Positions 32,042 through 41,098 of a stretch of 45,973 nt of DNA are shown here, piece by piece. Under the pieces are notes generated by a model. That model saw nothing but the letters and a program-made list of their open reading frames with translations. It was not told the DNA's origin and made no database searches. The number at the start of each line of letters is the position of its first letter. The stretch's first letter is position 1. Made by a program: the position numbers and the translations under genes. The stretch is taken from the NCBI GenBank assembly GCA_019115865.1, contig DXCT01000097.1, positions 1-45,973 on the forward strand, written 5' to 3'. The stretch comes from Candidatus Yaniella excrementavium (GTDB lineage Bacteria; Actinomycetota; Actinomycetes; Actinomycetales; Micrococcaceae).

Positions 32042-33568
32042 GTGGCAAGTGACATTACCGGTTCGATTCCGGTCGTAGAAGGTCGGTATAACGAGGCGCA
32101 CTACGACCGGGCGAAAGTAAAGAAAGACGACTCGCCGCGCAGGAAGCCGGTCAACCGCAACGTAGTGCTTGCTGTGCTAGTTTCCGGCGCCTTCGTTGTG
32201 ATCCTCAATCAGACCCTCATGAACACGGCACTTCCGGCCCTGATGGACGACTTTGGCATTACCGCGAATTCTGCGCAGTGGGTCACGACCATGTTCATGC
32301 TGGTCAACGGCATCATGATTCCGGTCACCGCGTTCTTGATCCAAAAATTTACGACGCGGAGCCTCTTTTTTGCTGCGATGGGGCTCTTTACCATTGGGAC
32401 AGTGCTTGCCATTCTGGCGCCGACCTATGCGGTTTTGCTTGCTGGCCGCTTTGTTCAAGCGGCAGGCGGCGGGGTCATTATGCCGCTGATGCAGACCATC
32501 TTGTTCGCCATTTTCCCGATAGACAAACGCGGCCAAGCCATGGGGACTTTTGGCCTGGTTATTTCGTTTGCTCCAGCGATCGGACCGACGCTCTCCGGTT
32601 GGATCGTAGAGCATTTCCCCTGGGAAACACTGTTTTTGATGATGCTGCCGATCGCCATCATCGACATGATCATCGCCTACTTTATTCTCCATAACGTCAC
32701 CGAACGGACTAATCCACGACTGGATTCGCTGTCGATCGTGTTGTCTTCATTAGCCTTCGGTGGGATGCTTTTCGGTTTCGGAAACGCGGGCAATACTGGC
32801 TGGCTAAGCTATGAAGTCCTCGTGCCGCTCAGTATTGGTGTGGTGACCCTGGGTCTCTTTATCTGGCGTCAGCTGATATTGGAAGAACCAATGTTGGAGC
32901 TGCGCATTTTGAAGAACCCTATGTTTACCTTGAACACCGTGCTGGGCATGGCGGTATTTATCGCGATGATCGGTGGGATGCTGATGCTGCCGGTCTACAT
33001 GCAAACGATGGCCGGATATACGGCCACCGAATCTGGGCTGATGTTGTTGCCAGGTGCCGCAATTATGGGCATTATGTCCCCGGTCACGGGACGTATCTTC
33101 GATCGCTATGGGGCCAAGTGGTTAGCGATTATAGGTTTTGCGCTGCTTGCCGCGGGCACCCTATTCTTAACGACCTTAACCCCGACGACGTCATTTGCTT
33201 ATCTGGCGGTATTCAACTCAATTCGGATGTTTGGGACTGCCATGGTGATCATGCCGGTCACCACTGCGGCGCTCAACGAGTTGCCGCAGCGGCTCATCCC
33301 ACACGGGAGCGCGCTGAATAATACAATGCGCCAAGTTGCTGCTTCGGTTGGAACCGCAGTGCTCGTGACGGTGATGACTGGAACCGCGCTGGACCCGGCC
33401 ACGCACGGGACGGAAGGCCTGATTCGTGGAGTTAATATCGCCTTCCTCGTAGCAGGATTGGTCGCTGTTTTAGGCATTATCGGGGCGTTCTTCATTCGTG
33501 GATCGCGTCCGGTACCTCGTGGGGAAACCGTCTCCGATGCCTCCGAAGAAACTTCCGCAGAATCTTAG
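32042..33568 (+). CDS. DHA2-family (EmrB/QacA-type) drug:H+ antiporter
   Basis: The 508-residue protein has about 14 hydrophobic segments. The DHA2 opening is seen in VILNQTLMNTALPALMDDFG, with QWVTTMFMLVNG and GRFVQAAGGGVIMPLMQTI after it. A 45-residue charged N-terminus precedes the first helix. The start is GTG at 32042, with AAGGAGAG about ten bases before it; the nearer ATG at 32032 is out of frame and runs into TGA. Likely exports toxic compounds, controlled by the TetR upstream. The substrate is not readable. Confidence 0.92.
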   Translation: MASDITGSIPVVEGRYNEAHYDRAKVKKDDSPRRKPVNRNVVLAVLVSGAFVVILNQTLMNTALPALMDDFGITANSAQWVTTMFMLVNGIMIPVTAFLIQKFTTRSLFFAAMGLFTIGTVLAILAPTYAVLLAGRFVQAAGGGVIMPLMQTILFAIFPIDKRGQAMGTFGLVISFAPAIGPTLSGWIVEHFPWETLFLMMLPIAIIDMIIAYFILHNVTERTNPRLDSLSIVLSSLAFGGMLFGFGNAGNTGWLSYEVLVPLSIGVVTLGLFIWRQLILEEPMLELRILKNPMFTLNTVLGMAVFIAMIGGMLMLPVYMQTMAGYTATESGLMLLPGAAIMGIMSPVTGRIFDRYGAKWLAIIGFALLAAGTLFLTTLTPTTSFAYLAVFNSIRMFGTAMVIMPVTTAALNELPQRLIPHGSALNNTMRQVAASVGTAVLVTVMTGTALDPATHGTEGLIRGVNIAFLVAGLVAVLGIIGAFFIRGSRPVPRGETVSDASEETSAES

Positions 33569-33573
33569 GAAGT

Positions 33574-33614
33574 AAAAAGCCCCGGTTCGTGCAAAAGCTG
33601 CACAGAACCGGGGC
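33574..33614. terminator. Terminator between efflux gene and tRNA-Thr
   Basis: GCCCCGGTTC at 33579-33588 pairs with GAACCGGGGC at 33605-33614, with an inner helix GTGCA/TGCAC. On the minus strand TTTTT follows, so it ends tRNA-Thr transcription and probably also the efflux gene from the other side. Confidence 0.85.
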
Positions 33615-33632
33615 ATTCCCTCTTCGAGTGAA

Positions 33633-33708
33633 TGGAGCCGACTACCGGATTTGAACCGGTGACCTGCTCTTTACGAGGGAGCTGCTCTACCAGCTGAGCT
33701 AAGTCGGC
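33633..33708 (-). tRNA. tRNA-Thr (anticodon CGU)
   Basis: The reverse complement folds with acceptor GCCGACT/AGTCGGC, anticodon loop CTCGTAA and T-loop TTCAAAT. The CCA end is encoded. The last pair of the anticodon stem is a C-A mismatch. Confidence 0.95.
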
Positions 33709-33786
33709 GCGAACGACATCGCTATGATGTGGTCCGATAAGAGATCATAGCGAGTGTGACATGTATTGGTCAAAAATCGCCAACGT

Positions 33787-35322
33787 TTATTCACATACCA
33801 TGTCGTCTTCGGGGAGTTCATCGTCCAAGATATAGCCGTCGATTGCATTGACAATACATTCATTTTCCTTGGAATATGCACCGTGGCCTTCGCCCTCCAC
33901 GGTGATATGCACACTGTTGTCGAGTTCATCCGCTAGCTCGTGTGAAAAATGGATCGGTGTAGCAGGATCCGACGTGAGGCCGGTTACTACTATGGCAGAT
34001 GAACCCTTGGCATCGGTGTCTTCAACCGGGTTGACTGGATCGATGGGCCAGCCGTTACAGCCCGCAGAATACGAGAGATATTTGCCAAAGATCGGCGCCT
34101 CTTCGGTGAGCTCTTGGGCTTCCTGTTGCACTTGTTCAAAGGTTTTGTCTTCTCCGGTGTAGTCCAAGCAGTTGATGGCGTTGAACGCTGCGGTGTCATT
34201 GCTGTACTCTCCGGAGTCCTGGCGCCCGTGGTAGGTATCCGCGAAGTAGAGGAACAACGGACGGTAGTCTGAGTTTGCGTAGTCATCCTCTAGCGCTTGT
34301 TCAAACGCTAGAGCCAACAGCTCCCAGCTGTCCTGGGAATACAACGGTGTAACGATACCGAAGAAGAGATCAGATACCGGTTGAGTGCGGCCGTCCGGGT
34401 ACGTCAGAGGTTCTTCTTCAACCTGGGCAATGAAATCGGTGACCGTCGTCATGACTGACTCTGCATCGCCGGGTTGTCCGATGTTGCACTCGGTGCTGTC
34501 AGCACACCATTGCGCCCATGCTTGTAGCGACTGCTCGAAGCCGGCAGATTGAGCCTTGGACACTTCAAACGTTGCAGCACTGGGGGGCAAGACGGAGTCC
34601 AGTACAAATTTTCCGACCTGTTCGGGGAACAACTCGGCATATGTAGCGCCGAGTTTCGTCCCATACGAGATACCGAAATAGTCGAGTTGATCAGTCCCAA
34701 GGGCGGCTCGGATGACATCCATGTCCTTTGCTGCAGAAGCAGTGTCCACAAAGCCAATAATATCTCCAGACCGTTCCAGACACTGCTGGGCGTAGGCTGC
34801 GTTGTCTTCAACTGTTGCCTCCCAACCTTCTTGTGTTGATGGGTCATGGACTATTTCGCGTGATTCGTCGAGCTCCTGGGCGGTCTCACATTGAATGGGT
34901 TCCGAGGCGCCAACGCCACGTGGATCGAAGCCAATCGGGGAGGTATTTTCTAATAGGTTGTCAGAAAAGACAACACCCAGGCTGTCTTGTACAAAAGCGA
35001 TACCCGAGGATCCTGGGCCGCCGGGGTTAACCAACATGGGTGGTTCGTCTGCTGATTCGGCGTCCCTGGTCAGATGAATATCGATACGCTCTCCGTCTGG
35101 GTTTTCATAATCCATCGGGACTTCCACGGTGCCACACTCAAAATCGGCATTATCGTCGCATGACTGCCACGCAATGGTCTGGTCGTAGAACGTCTCCAAC
35201 CCATCGGGGGCGTATTCTGCTTGGTCGCTCGACGACGTTTCAGGTTCCGCAGGTGCACAGGCCGTGAACACCAGTGCAGTAACGGCACCAACAGCAGCCA
35301 GGATTCGAGTCGTAGTAGGCAT
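33787..35322 (-). CDS. Secreted lipoprotein alpha/beta hydrolase, TAP-like peptidase
   Basis: The 511-residue product begins with a signal peptide (about residues 1-21) ending in a lipobox, VFTAC, so it is likely anchored in the outer face of the membrane. The hydrolase core has NPGGPGSSG, the nucleophile in FGISYGTKLG, the acid in GLTSDPATPI, and the histidine in EGEGHGAYS. A TAP-like C-terminal domain supports tripeptidyl aminopeptidase-type activity. AAAGGA before the ATG at 35322 decides the start over an ATG five codons upstream. It lies 17 bases after holB. The mature region is rich in Glu and Asp. Confidence 0.92.
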   Translation of the reverse strand: MPTTTRILAAVGAVTALVFTACAPAEPETSSSDQAEYAPDGLETFYDQTIAWQSCDDNADFECGTVEVPMDYENPDGERIDIHLTRDAESADEPPMLVNPGGPGSSGIAFVQDSLGVVFSDNLLENTSPIGFDPRGVGASEPIQCETAQELDESREIVHDPSTQEGWEATVEDNAAYAQQCLERSGDIIGFVDTASAAKDMDVIRAALGTDQLDYFGISYGTKLGATYAELFPEQVGKFVLDSVLPPSAATFEVSKAQSAGFEQSLQAWAQWCADSTECNIGQPGDAESVMTTVTDFIAQVEEEPLTYPDGRTQPVSDLFFGIVTPLYSQDSWELLALAFEQALEDDYANSDYRPLFLYFADTYHGRQDSGEYSNDTAAFNAINCLDYTGEDKTFEQVQQEAQELTEEAPIFGKYLSYSAGCNGWPIDPVNPVEDTDAKGSSAIVVTGLTSDPATPIHFSHELADELDNSVHITVEGEGHGAYSKENECIVNAIDGYILDDELPEDDMVCE

Positions 35323-35339
35323 CAGGTTCCTTTGCATGG

Positions 35340-36512
35340 TTATAAGGGCGCGTGTCGGCGAGTTCGAGGAATAAAGGCCAGCAGCATAGCTTCTAGCGCC
35401 AACAGTGGTGGAACATTGCCGGACAAGCGCTGTCGTGCTGTGTTGATGGCTTCCAGGCTGCCCAAGCAGTGTTCTGCAGACACCTTGGCACCGTACTCGG
35501 TGAGGTTAGGTCGCAGGTGTTCGTTAATGAGCTGCGTATCCTGGGATAGGTGCAGGACCAGCAGGTCACGGTAGACGCCGGACAAATCGATCATGGCGCG
35601 GTCCAGAGCATCGTGAATCGCGCGGCGATTACGCGCGGTTTGATTATCTTCCATCCGACGGAAGTGCACACGCAGTTTTGGTGGAACCGAATCGTCCTCG
35701 GACAGTCCAAGGGAGCGCAATAAACTCGACCGCTCGGCCGCGTTACGGTCCGAAGAAGAAGCCTCAGCTTCATCTTGCACTAACTTATGGAGATTATTGG
35801 CCGACTCGACCGCAGCCGAGGCCGAGCGTACAGTCATAGGAAGACTGACGATCATGTCTCGGCGCTCGCGAGCTTCCGGGGAACGCGCCAACCAGCGGGC
35901 GACCCCGACATGGGATTGCGAAGCGCGGGCACAAACATGTGCTAACTGAGGTTCGATGCCGTCGCGGTCAACCAGCAGCTGTGCGACGTTTTCGACAGCG
36001 GGAATGACTAAGTTGATGTGGCGGGTGCGGGAGCGGATCGTCACTAATACATCGGCCGGCGATGGTGCCGAAAGCATCCAAATGGTGCGCTCAGGAGGCT
36101 CCTCGATTGCTTTAAGCAACACATTTGTGGCACGTTCGGTCATGCGATCGGCGTCTTCGATAATAAGAATGCGCCAGCGCCCGGTCGAGGGGCGATCGTG
36201 GGCGTCTGATACCAGCTCACGAACATCGTCGATTGCGTACTGTACCTTTTCGGTCGTCACAATATTGACGTCGGCATGGGTTCCAGCAGCAATGGTCACA
36301 CAGGCCTGGCAGGTTCCACACCCACGCTGAGAGATTTCGCGTTGTTCACATTGCAAGGTTTGTGCAAAAGCTCGGGCTGCCACAGAACGACCGGATCCGG
36401 GCGGGCCCGTAAATAACCAGGCGTGGGTTGGGGCGCTCACCGTTTCGGGATGCGAAAGTTGTTGGATGACCGGATGCTGGCCGGCCAATGATTGCCAGAC
36501 TGGGCTCGCCAT
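35340..36512 (-). CDS. holB: DNA polymerase III delta' subunit
   Basis: The 390-residue product is a clamp-loader AAA+ protein. It shows the P-loop GPPGSGRS, a zinc module with CEQREISQRGCGTCQAC, the Walker B-like IIEDADRMTERATN, and the sensor/finger motif IRSRTR. It loads the sliding clamp together with tau and delta. Its ATG overlaps the tmk stop by one base (TAATG). The TAP-like hydrolase follows it in the same transcript. Confidence 0.94.
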   Translation of the reverse strand: MASPVWQSLAGQHPVIQQLSHPETVSAPTHAWLFTGPPGSGRSVAARAFAQTLQCEQREISQRGCGTCQACVTIAAGTHADVNIVTTEKVQYAIDDVRELVSDAHDRPSTGRWRILIIEDADRMTERATNVLLKAIEEPPERTIWMLSAPSPADVLVTIRSRTRHINLVIPAVENVAQLLVDRDGIEPQLAHVCARASQSHVGVARWLARSPEARERRDMIVSLPMTVRSASAAVESANNLHKLVQDEAEASSSDRNAAERSSLLRSLGLSEDDSVPPKLRVHFRRMEDNQTARNRRAIHDALDRAMIDLSGVYRDLLVLHLSQDTQLINEHLRPNLTEYGAKVSAEHCLGSLEAINTARQRLSGNVPPLLALEAMLLAFIPRTRRHAPL

Positions 36513-37141
36513 TACAGCTCCACTGCGTAGTTGGTTTCAAGGTGGGTCAAAATTTGTGCCGTGATAGTTTCAGGTGCCTGGGCGGCAGGTACCAGTACGT
36601 GCCGGTCTGGGGCGGCCTTGACCTGGTCGAGAAATGACGCACGCACCGCTTCCTGAAAACCATCAGGGGCTGATTCCATTCGATCAATTATCTCACCGCG
36701 ATCATCGCGCCGCACGCCGGCAACTGTCGCATCAAGGTCCAACACCACGGTGAGATCGGGGTGCAGCCCACCGGTGGCGTACTCGTTGATCTGGGTGACA
36801 GCGTCTTCACGAATTCCACGTCCGGCACTTTGATACGCGATGGAGGACCCAACAAAGCGATCTGACACAACCACTTTGCCAGCGTGCAGTGCCGGCAGGA
36901 TGGTTTTGGCCACATGATCTGCTCGAGCCGCAGCGAAGAGGAGCGTTTCGGTCATATCGTCAATATGGGTGGCAGGATCAAGCACTAGCGCGCGTAATGT
37001 TTCTGCAACATCCGAGCCACCTGGCTCGCGAGTGACCACGACATCGTGCCCGCTATGACGCAAGGCTTTGGCTACCGCGGCCACCTGGGTCGACTTTCCC
37101 GTTCCATCGGCGCCTTCAAACGCCACAAAGAGTCCCGTCAC
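36512..37141 (-). CDS. tmk: Thymidylate kinase
   Basis: The 209-residue enzyme phosphorylates dTMP to dTDP. Motifs are the P-loop FEGADGTGKST, TREPGGS, the DRFVGSSIAYQSAGRG block and the lid region RRDDRGEIIDRME. The start is GTG at 37141 with AAAGG seven bases before it. Longer in-frame starts upstream overlap the divergent DUF2516 gene and are rejected. It leads tmk-holB-hydrolase. Confidence 0.95.
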   Translation of the reverse strand: MTGLFVAFEGADGTGKSTQVAAVAKALRHSGHDVVVTREPGGSDVAETLRALVLDPATHIDDMTETLLFAAARADHVAKTILPALHAGKVVVSDRFVGSSIAYQSAGRGIREDAVTQINEYATGGLHPDLTVVLDLDATVAGVRRDDRGEIIDRMESAPDGFQEAVRASFLDQVKAAPDRHVLVPAAQAPETITAQILTHLETNYAVEL

Positions 37142-37189
37142 GACACAACCTTTCCAACCGTATGCTCCCATTAGCCTAGTGCCACCCAC

Positions 37190-37201
37190 TAGACTCATCT
37201 T
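37190..37201 (+). promoter_or_regulatory. Leaderless -10 box of the DUF2516 gene
   Basis: TAGACT at 37190-37195 lies six bases before the ATG at 37202, and no ribosome site is seen. Confidence 0.5.
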
Positions 37202-37513
37202 ATGGATTTTCTGCGAATGGTAGTGATGATCGAATATGGGTTGCAGGCAGGCCTGGCTTTGGTAGGTGCCGGCATGGTGATTTGGGCAATGGCCGATGCA
37301 GCTCGCCGTCCCGCCGGTATCTTTGAAGCCCACACGAATCAGACCAAACCCACCTGGTTGCTTATTCTCGGGGCCGCGCTGATCTTTGGCCTGGGTTCCG
37401 CGGCACTCACCATCTTCATGGGTGGCCGGATGGGGCTGTTTGGGCTGGCAGCTATCGTGGCTGCAGGAGTGTACTTGGCGGGACCGAAACGTCAATTCGA
37501 GCTGTGGGCCTAA
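37202..37513 (+). CDS. DUF2516-like small membrane protein
   Basis: The 103-residue protein has about three hydrophobic segments (residues 12-32, 50-70, 76-95), with a RRPAGIFEAHTNQTKPTW loop between the first two. It looks like the actinobacterial DUF2516 family, by memory of that pattern. No function is known. It is followed after 21 bases by gpmA, which has its own -10 box. Confidence 0.75.
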   Translation: MDFLRMVVMIEYGLQAGLALVGAGMVIWAMADAARRPAGIFEAHTNQTKPTWLLILGAALIFGLGSAALTIFMGGRMGLFGLAAIVAAGVYLAGPKRQFELWA

Positions 37514-37521
37514 CGACCAGG

Positions 37522-37534
37522 TAAAGTTATCGTC
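37522..37534 (+). promoter_or_regulatory. Leaderless -10 box of gpmA
   Basis: TAAAGT at 37522-37527 is seven bases before the gpmA ATG. There is no Shine-Dalgarno. Confidence 0.5.
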
Positions 37535-38281
37535 ATGTCTACATCATCGAAACTGGTTTTACTGCGCCACGGACAATCTACGTGGAATGAACTCAACCAA
37601 TTCACCGGTTGGGTCGATGTCCCACTGACCGATAAGGGACGCGCTGAAGCCGCCCACGCTGGCCAATTGCTTAAAGACGAGAACTTGCTGCCCGATGTCG
37701 TCTTTACCTCATTGCTTCGCCGTGCCATCAGTACTGCAAACCTGGCGTTGGAAACGGCGGACCGCCAATGGGTTCCAACTCATCGCAGCTGGCGTCTTAA
37801 CGAACGTCACTATGGTGCGCTGCAGGGTATGAATAAGGCTGAAATCCGTGAAGAACACGGCGACGAAAAATTTATGACCTGGCGTCGTTCCTATGACACG
37901 CCACCACCGGCGCTGTCTGATGATCACGAATTCTCGCAGTACCGCGATGAACGCTATTGTCAGCTGGGCGAAGACATTCCTCGTACCGAATGCCTCCAGG
38001 ATGTCGTCACCCGGCTGGTGCCATATTGGTACGACAACATCGTTCCACAGCTGTCCGCGGGCAAGACAGTCTTGGTTGTGGCACATGGTAATTCGCTACG
38101 CGCACTGGTGAAACACCTCGAAGGTATTTCGGACGACGATATCGCCGAACTCAACCTGCCAACGGGCGTGCCCTTCGCCTACGAACTCGGCGCGGATATG
38201 AAGGCTTCGGGACCAGCCCGTTTCCTGGATCCCGATGCGGCTGCAGCAGGTGCCGCTGCCGTTGCTGCCCAAGGCAAGTAA
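37535..38281 (+). CDS. gpmA: 2,3-bisphosphoglycerate-dependent phosphoglycerate mutase
   Basis: The 248-residue glycolytic/gluconeogenic enzyme interconverts 3- and 2-phosphoglycerate. Motifs are LRHGQSTWN with the phospho-histidine, [11 protein letters not shown], the [11 protein letters not shown] block and AHGNSLRAL with the second histidine. The Ala/Gly-rich C-terminal tail ([15 protein letters not shown]) fits actinobacterial members. The pabAB gene starts 23 bases downstream. Confidence 0.96.
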   Translation: MSTSSKLVLLRHGQSTWNELNQFTGWVDVPLTDKGRAEAAHAGQLLKDENLLPDVVFTSLLRRAISTANLALETADRQWVPTHRSWRLNERHYGALQGMNKAEIREEHGDEKFMTWRRSYDTPPPALSDDHEFSQYRDERYCQLGEDIPRTECLQDVVTRLVPYWYDNIVPQLSAGKTVLVVAHGNSLRALVKHLEGISDDDIAELNLPTGVPFAYELGADMKASGPARFLDPDAAAAGAAAVAAQGK

Positions 38282-38304
38282 TTTTGGTTTCGTGAAAAAC
38301 CTGC

Positions 38305-40278
38305 ATGATACTCGTCGTTGAAAATCACGGGTTCACGACCCGAATCTTGACGCACCAGCTCGGGGCGGTACACCTTGCTACCGCCACCGAGCTGCGTGGT
38401 CTCGATCTGAACGAGTATTCCCACGTGGTGCTCGGGCACGGCACCGGAGCCATGGATTTACAACCGCTCCGCGACGTGCCCCACCTTCCGGTACTGGCCA
38501 TTGGGGCGAGCTACCAACAGCTAGCCGCCTTTTATGGACATACCGAAACCACCGGTGCAAAACCGGTTTACGGTCAGCCGGTGGTACACCACCACACCGG
38601 AGGTGAACTCTTCGTGGGCCTTGCGGAGCAGGTTGAGCTCGTCAGCTATCACGCGTGGCGTTTGTCTCGGCTGAACTCCGAGCGTTTCACTATTCACGCT
38701 ACCGATGGCGACGACGCTGTCTTGGCTTTTTCAGTGAACGGCACCAACCACTGGGGGCTTCACGGAGATCCTGCTGCGTTGCAGTCAGTGGCGGGGCACA
38801 CCGTGATTCAAAATTTTTTAGCTCTCGGATCCCATGCCACCGCTCCGGTGGGACACATCACCGCCAAAACGCACAAACCTCGGCGTTACGAGGTCTTTAC
38901 CCGGACGTTTCACGGCGAACTCGACACAGGCGCCACGTTTGCCACCCTGCAACACAACAGTTCAGCGGCGTTCTGGCTCGACTCCGCCTCTGCCGATAGA
39001 GGGCAAGGCAACATCACGGTGTTGGGTACCAACGTCGGCGAACTGACACAAACGATCCGCTGGGATGTGACCACCAACGAGCTTGACGTACTCGAAGGCA
39101 CCAGTCGGCAGCACCTAACCGTAGACGTCTTCGACTACCTGGAAGAACACCTGTGGGAATCTAGCGCCGTCCTGGACTTGGGTGGCTACACTGGCGGTTG
39201 GGTCGGATATCTCGGATATGAAGCGAAACAGGCCACAGTTCCAGGACACCAGAATCGGTGGGAAGCAACCACACCGGACGCCTACTGGATCCAACCGCAA
39301 GCTTTTCTTCGCTATGACCACAGCGACCGATCCACTACCTTGGTGTCGTATCACGATCCGGCGCTGCTCGATACATTGCAAGCAGCATTGGTATTTGGAT
39401 CGGATATCGAAGGAGAGACTCTAGAACGCTCGGATATCGCCGGGCAGTGGCGGCTCTGCGCAGCGGAGTATGTGGACCGGGTGGGCCGTATCCAGGAGCT
39501 ACTGCAAGCGGGTACAGCCGCCGGCATCTGCCTGACTGATACATTCAACATGCAGGCCGCTGGCCTCGATGGGTTGGCGCTGTACCGTCGTTTGCGGACC
39601 AAAAATCCGGCCCCGTATGCCGGCTATCTGCGCTTCAACACCTTTGGGGATGACCTCGAGGTGCTCTCTGCTTCGCCAGAAAAATACCTCAGTATCGATC
39701 CCACCGGCACGGTTGAATCAAAGCCGATCAAAGGAACCGTAGCTCGTAGCGCCGACCCCAAACAGGATGCGGCTATTGCCCAACGTATGGCAGCCGATGC
39801 CAAGATCCAGTCCGAAAATCTGATGATTACCGACCTGTTGCGAGACGATCTTGCATCCGTGACCGTTCCAACAACGGTTCAGGTGCCCAAATTGATGGCT
39901 GTAGAAACGTTTGCAACGGTACATCAGTTGGTGACCACCGTGACCGGACAGCTACTGGCAGACACTTCAGCGGTTAAGGCGTTGAAAGCCGTTTTCCCAG
40001 GGGGCTCTATGACGGGAGCACCCAAACACGTGAGCTTGGAAATACTTGATGCCCTCGAGGCGGGCCCTCGAGGGATATATTCCGGCGCTATGGGATGGAT
40101 TGGTCACCGCAATACAGCTGAGCTGAACGTAGTGATCCGAACAATCGTCATTAATGACGGCCAGCTCAGTATCGGGGCGGGCGGCGCAGTCGTGGTGGAT
40201 TCCGACCCGGTAGCAGAAGAACAAGAAAAGCACTTGAAAGCTCGAGCCCTGATGGACAGCATAGCGGAGCAACTATGA
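38305..40278 (+). CDS. pabB: Fused aminodeoxychorismate synthase with inactive-looking glutaminase domain
   Basis: The 657-residue protein makes 4-amino-4-deoxychorismate from chorismate in folate synthesis. Residues about 190-655 are a chorismate-binding domain: KPIKGT near residue 473-478 marks the PabB type, and later motifs include FPGGSMTGAPK, GIYSGAMGW and IGAGGAVVVDSDP. Residues 1-175 align with glutamine amidotransferases such as PabA, including the YH of YHAW and the GL pattern. However the nucleophile block PVLGVCLGHQ is here PVLAIGASYQ, with Gly67 in place of Cys. The VQFHPES block is LHGDPAA, so His and Glu are also gone. Ammonia or another amidotransferase is probably used. No Shine-Dalgarno is seen. 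It overlaps pabC by ATGA. Confidence 0.9.
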   Translation: MILVVENHGFTTRILTHQLGAVHLATATELRGLDLNEYSHVVLGHGTGAMDLQPLRDVPHLPVLAIGASYQQLAAFYGHTETTGAKPVYGQPVVHHHTGGELFVGLAEQVELVSYHAWRLSRLNSERFTIHATDGDDAVLAFSVNGTNHWGLHGDPAALQSVAGHTVIQNFLALGSHATAPVGHITAKTHKPRRYEVFTRTFHGELDTGATFATLQHNSSAAFWLDSASADRGQGNITVLGTNVGELTQTIRWDVTTNELDVLEGTSRQHLTVDVFDYLEEHLWESSAVLDLGGYTGGWVGYLGYEAKQATVPGHQNRWEATTPDAYWIQPQAFLRYDHSDRSTTLVSYHDPALLDTLQAALVFGSDIEGETLERSDIAGQWRLCAAEYVDRVGRIQELLQAGTAAGICLTDTFNMQAAGLDGLALYRRLRTKNPAPYAGYLRFNTFGDDLEVLSASPEKYLSIDPTGTVESKPIKGTVARSADPKQDAAIAQRMAADAKIQSENLMITDLLRDDLASVTVPTTVQVPKLMAVETFATVHQLVTTVTGQLLADTSAVKALKAVFPGGSMTGAPKHVSLEILDALEAGPRGIYSGAMGWIGHRNTAELNVVIRTIVINDGQLSIGAGGAVVVDSDPVAEEQEKHLKARALMDSIAEQL

Positions 40279-41084
40279 CTGCTTTTCCGCAGTACTTTGG
40301 CTGGCTGGATGACGATTTTGTTCCCATAGAGCAGCCCAACACCACCGAGTTGGAAGTTGCCGACTCCTGGCGGGTGCACGAAGGCATCACCTGGGGCCTT
40401 GAAGACCACGTGCAACGATTCATGGTGGGTATTGAACAGCAGAACCTAAATTCTGGGCTGCCGCGAGGTCTCACCGCACAGCAATTGCATGAGGCATTGC
40501 AGCGCAAGCTATCCGAAATTTCCGCTGCCCATCCAGGGGTGGATTTGTTTCCACGGATTAGTGCAGAATCTCATGAGGCGTCTTGGCGAATAATCCTACT
40601 GGTACGGCCGGCGCCAGAACCCCGCCGAACAACGAGTCTATGGATCCCGAACTACACCGACCCGCGCACCAGGCCAACGGTCAAAGGACCGGATATTCAC
40701 CTGATGCGCGGGCTGGTGGACGAAGCACCAGCCGATGATGTTCTCCTGCATGACGGCACCAACGTCCATGAGACCACCACCGGTGCGCTACTTGTCTGGC
40801 ACACACCAGAGCACCTGGTGCTCTGTCAGGCTTCCAAGCAGCTTGCTTCGATTTCCGCACAACGTATCGCCAACCACGCGCGATCACTCAATATTGACGT
40901 GACCACACGTTTGGTGGCCATTCAAGAGCTGGCCTCCGGGAAATACCCGGTGTGGTTTTCGAATACGCTGCACGGGATTTCCCCGGTGAACACCGTCGGC
41001 AGCGCTACCGGAGAAAAGCGTATTGAAACCCACCAGACAGCCGCACAATGGCAGGCTGCCTGGTGGGAGATGTTCGCTGTATAA
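40275..41084 (+). CDS. pabC: Aminodeoxychorismate lyase-like class IV PLP enzyme
   Basis: The 269-residue protein belongs to the branched-chain aminotransferase-like class IV fold. The putative PLP lysine is in TVKGPDIH (about residue 138), and the family's glutamate is in NVHETTTGALLVW. It releases pyruvate from aminodeoxychorismate to give 4-aminobenzoate. The four-base overlap with pabB supports this role over a branched-chain aminotransferase. Confidence 0.86.
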   Translation: MTAFPQYFGWLDDDFVPIEQPNTTELEVADSWRVHEGITWGLEDHVQRFMVGIEQQNLNSGLPRGLTAQQLHEALQRKLSEISAAHPGVDLFPRISAESHEASWRIILLVRPAPEPRRTTSLWIPNYTDPRTRPTVKGPDIHLMRGLVDEAPADDVLLHDGTNVHETTTGALLVWHTPEHLVLCQASKQLASISAQRIANHARSLNIDVTTRLVAIQELASGKYPVWFSNTLHGISPVNTVGSATGEKRIETHQTAAQWQAAWWEMFAV

Positions 41085-41098
41085 CTACGGGACAAGAA

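Noticed and set aside
32058-32072. GGTTCGATTCC with flanking pairs looks like a tRNA T-arm
   Set aside because: It lies inside the 5' part of the DHA2 efflux gene, with no acceptor, D-arm or anticodon arm around it.
37142-37495. N-terminal extension of tmk
   Set aside because: It would lie across the DUF2516 gene on the other strand, and the GTG at 37141 has a ribosome site and the family N-terminus.
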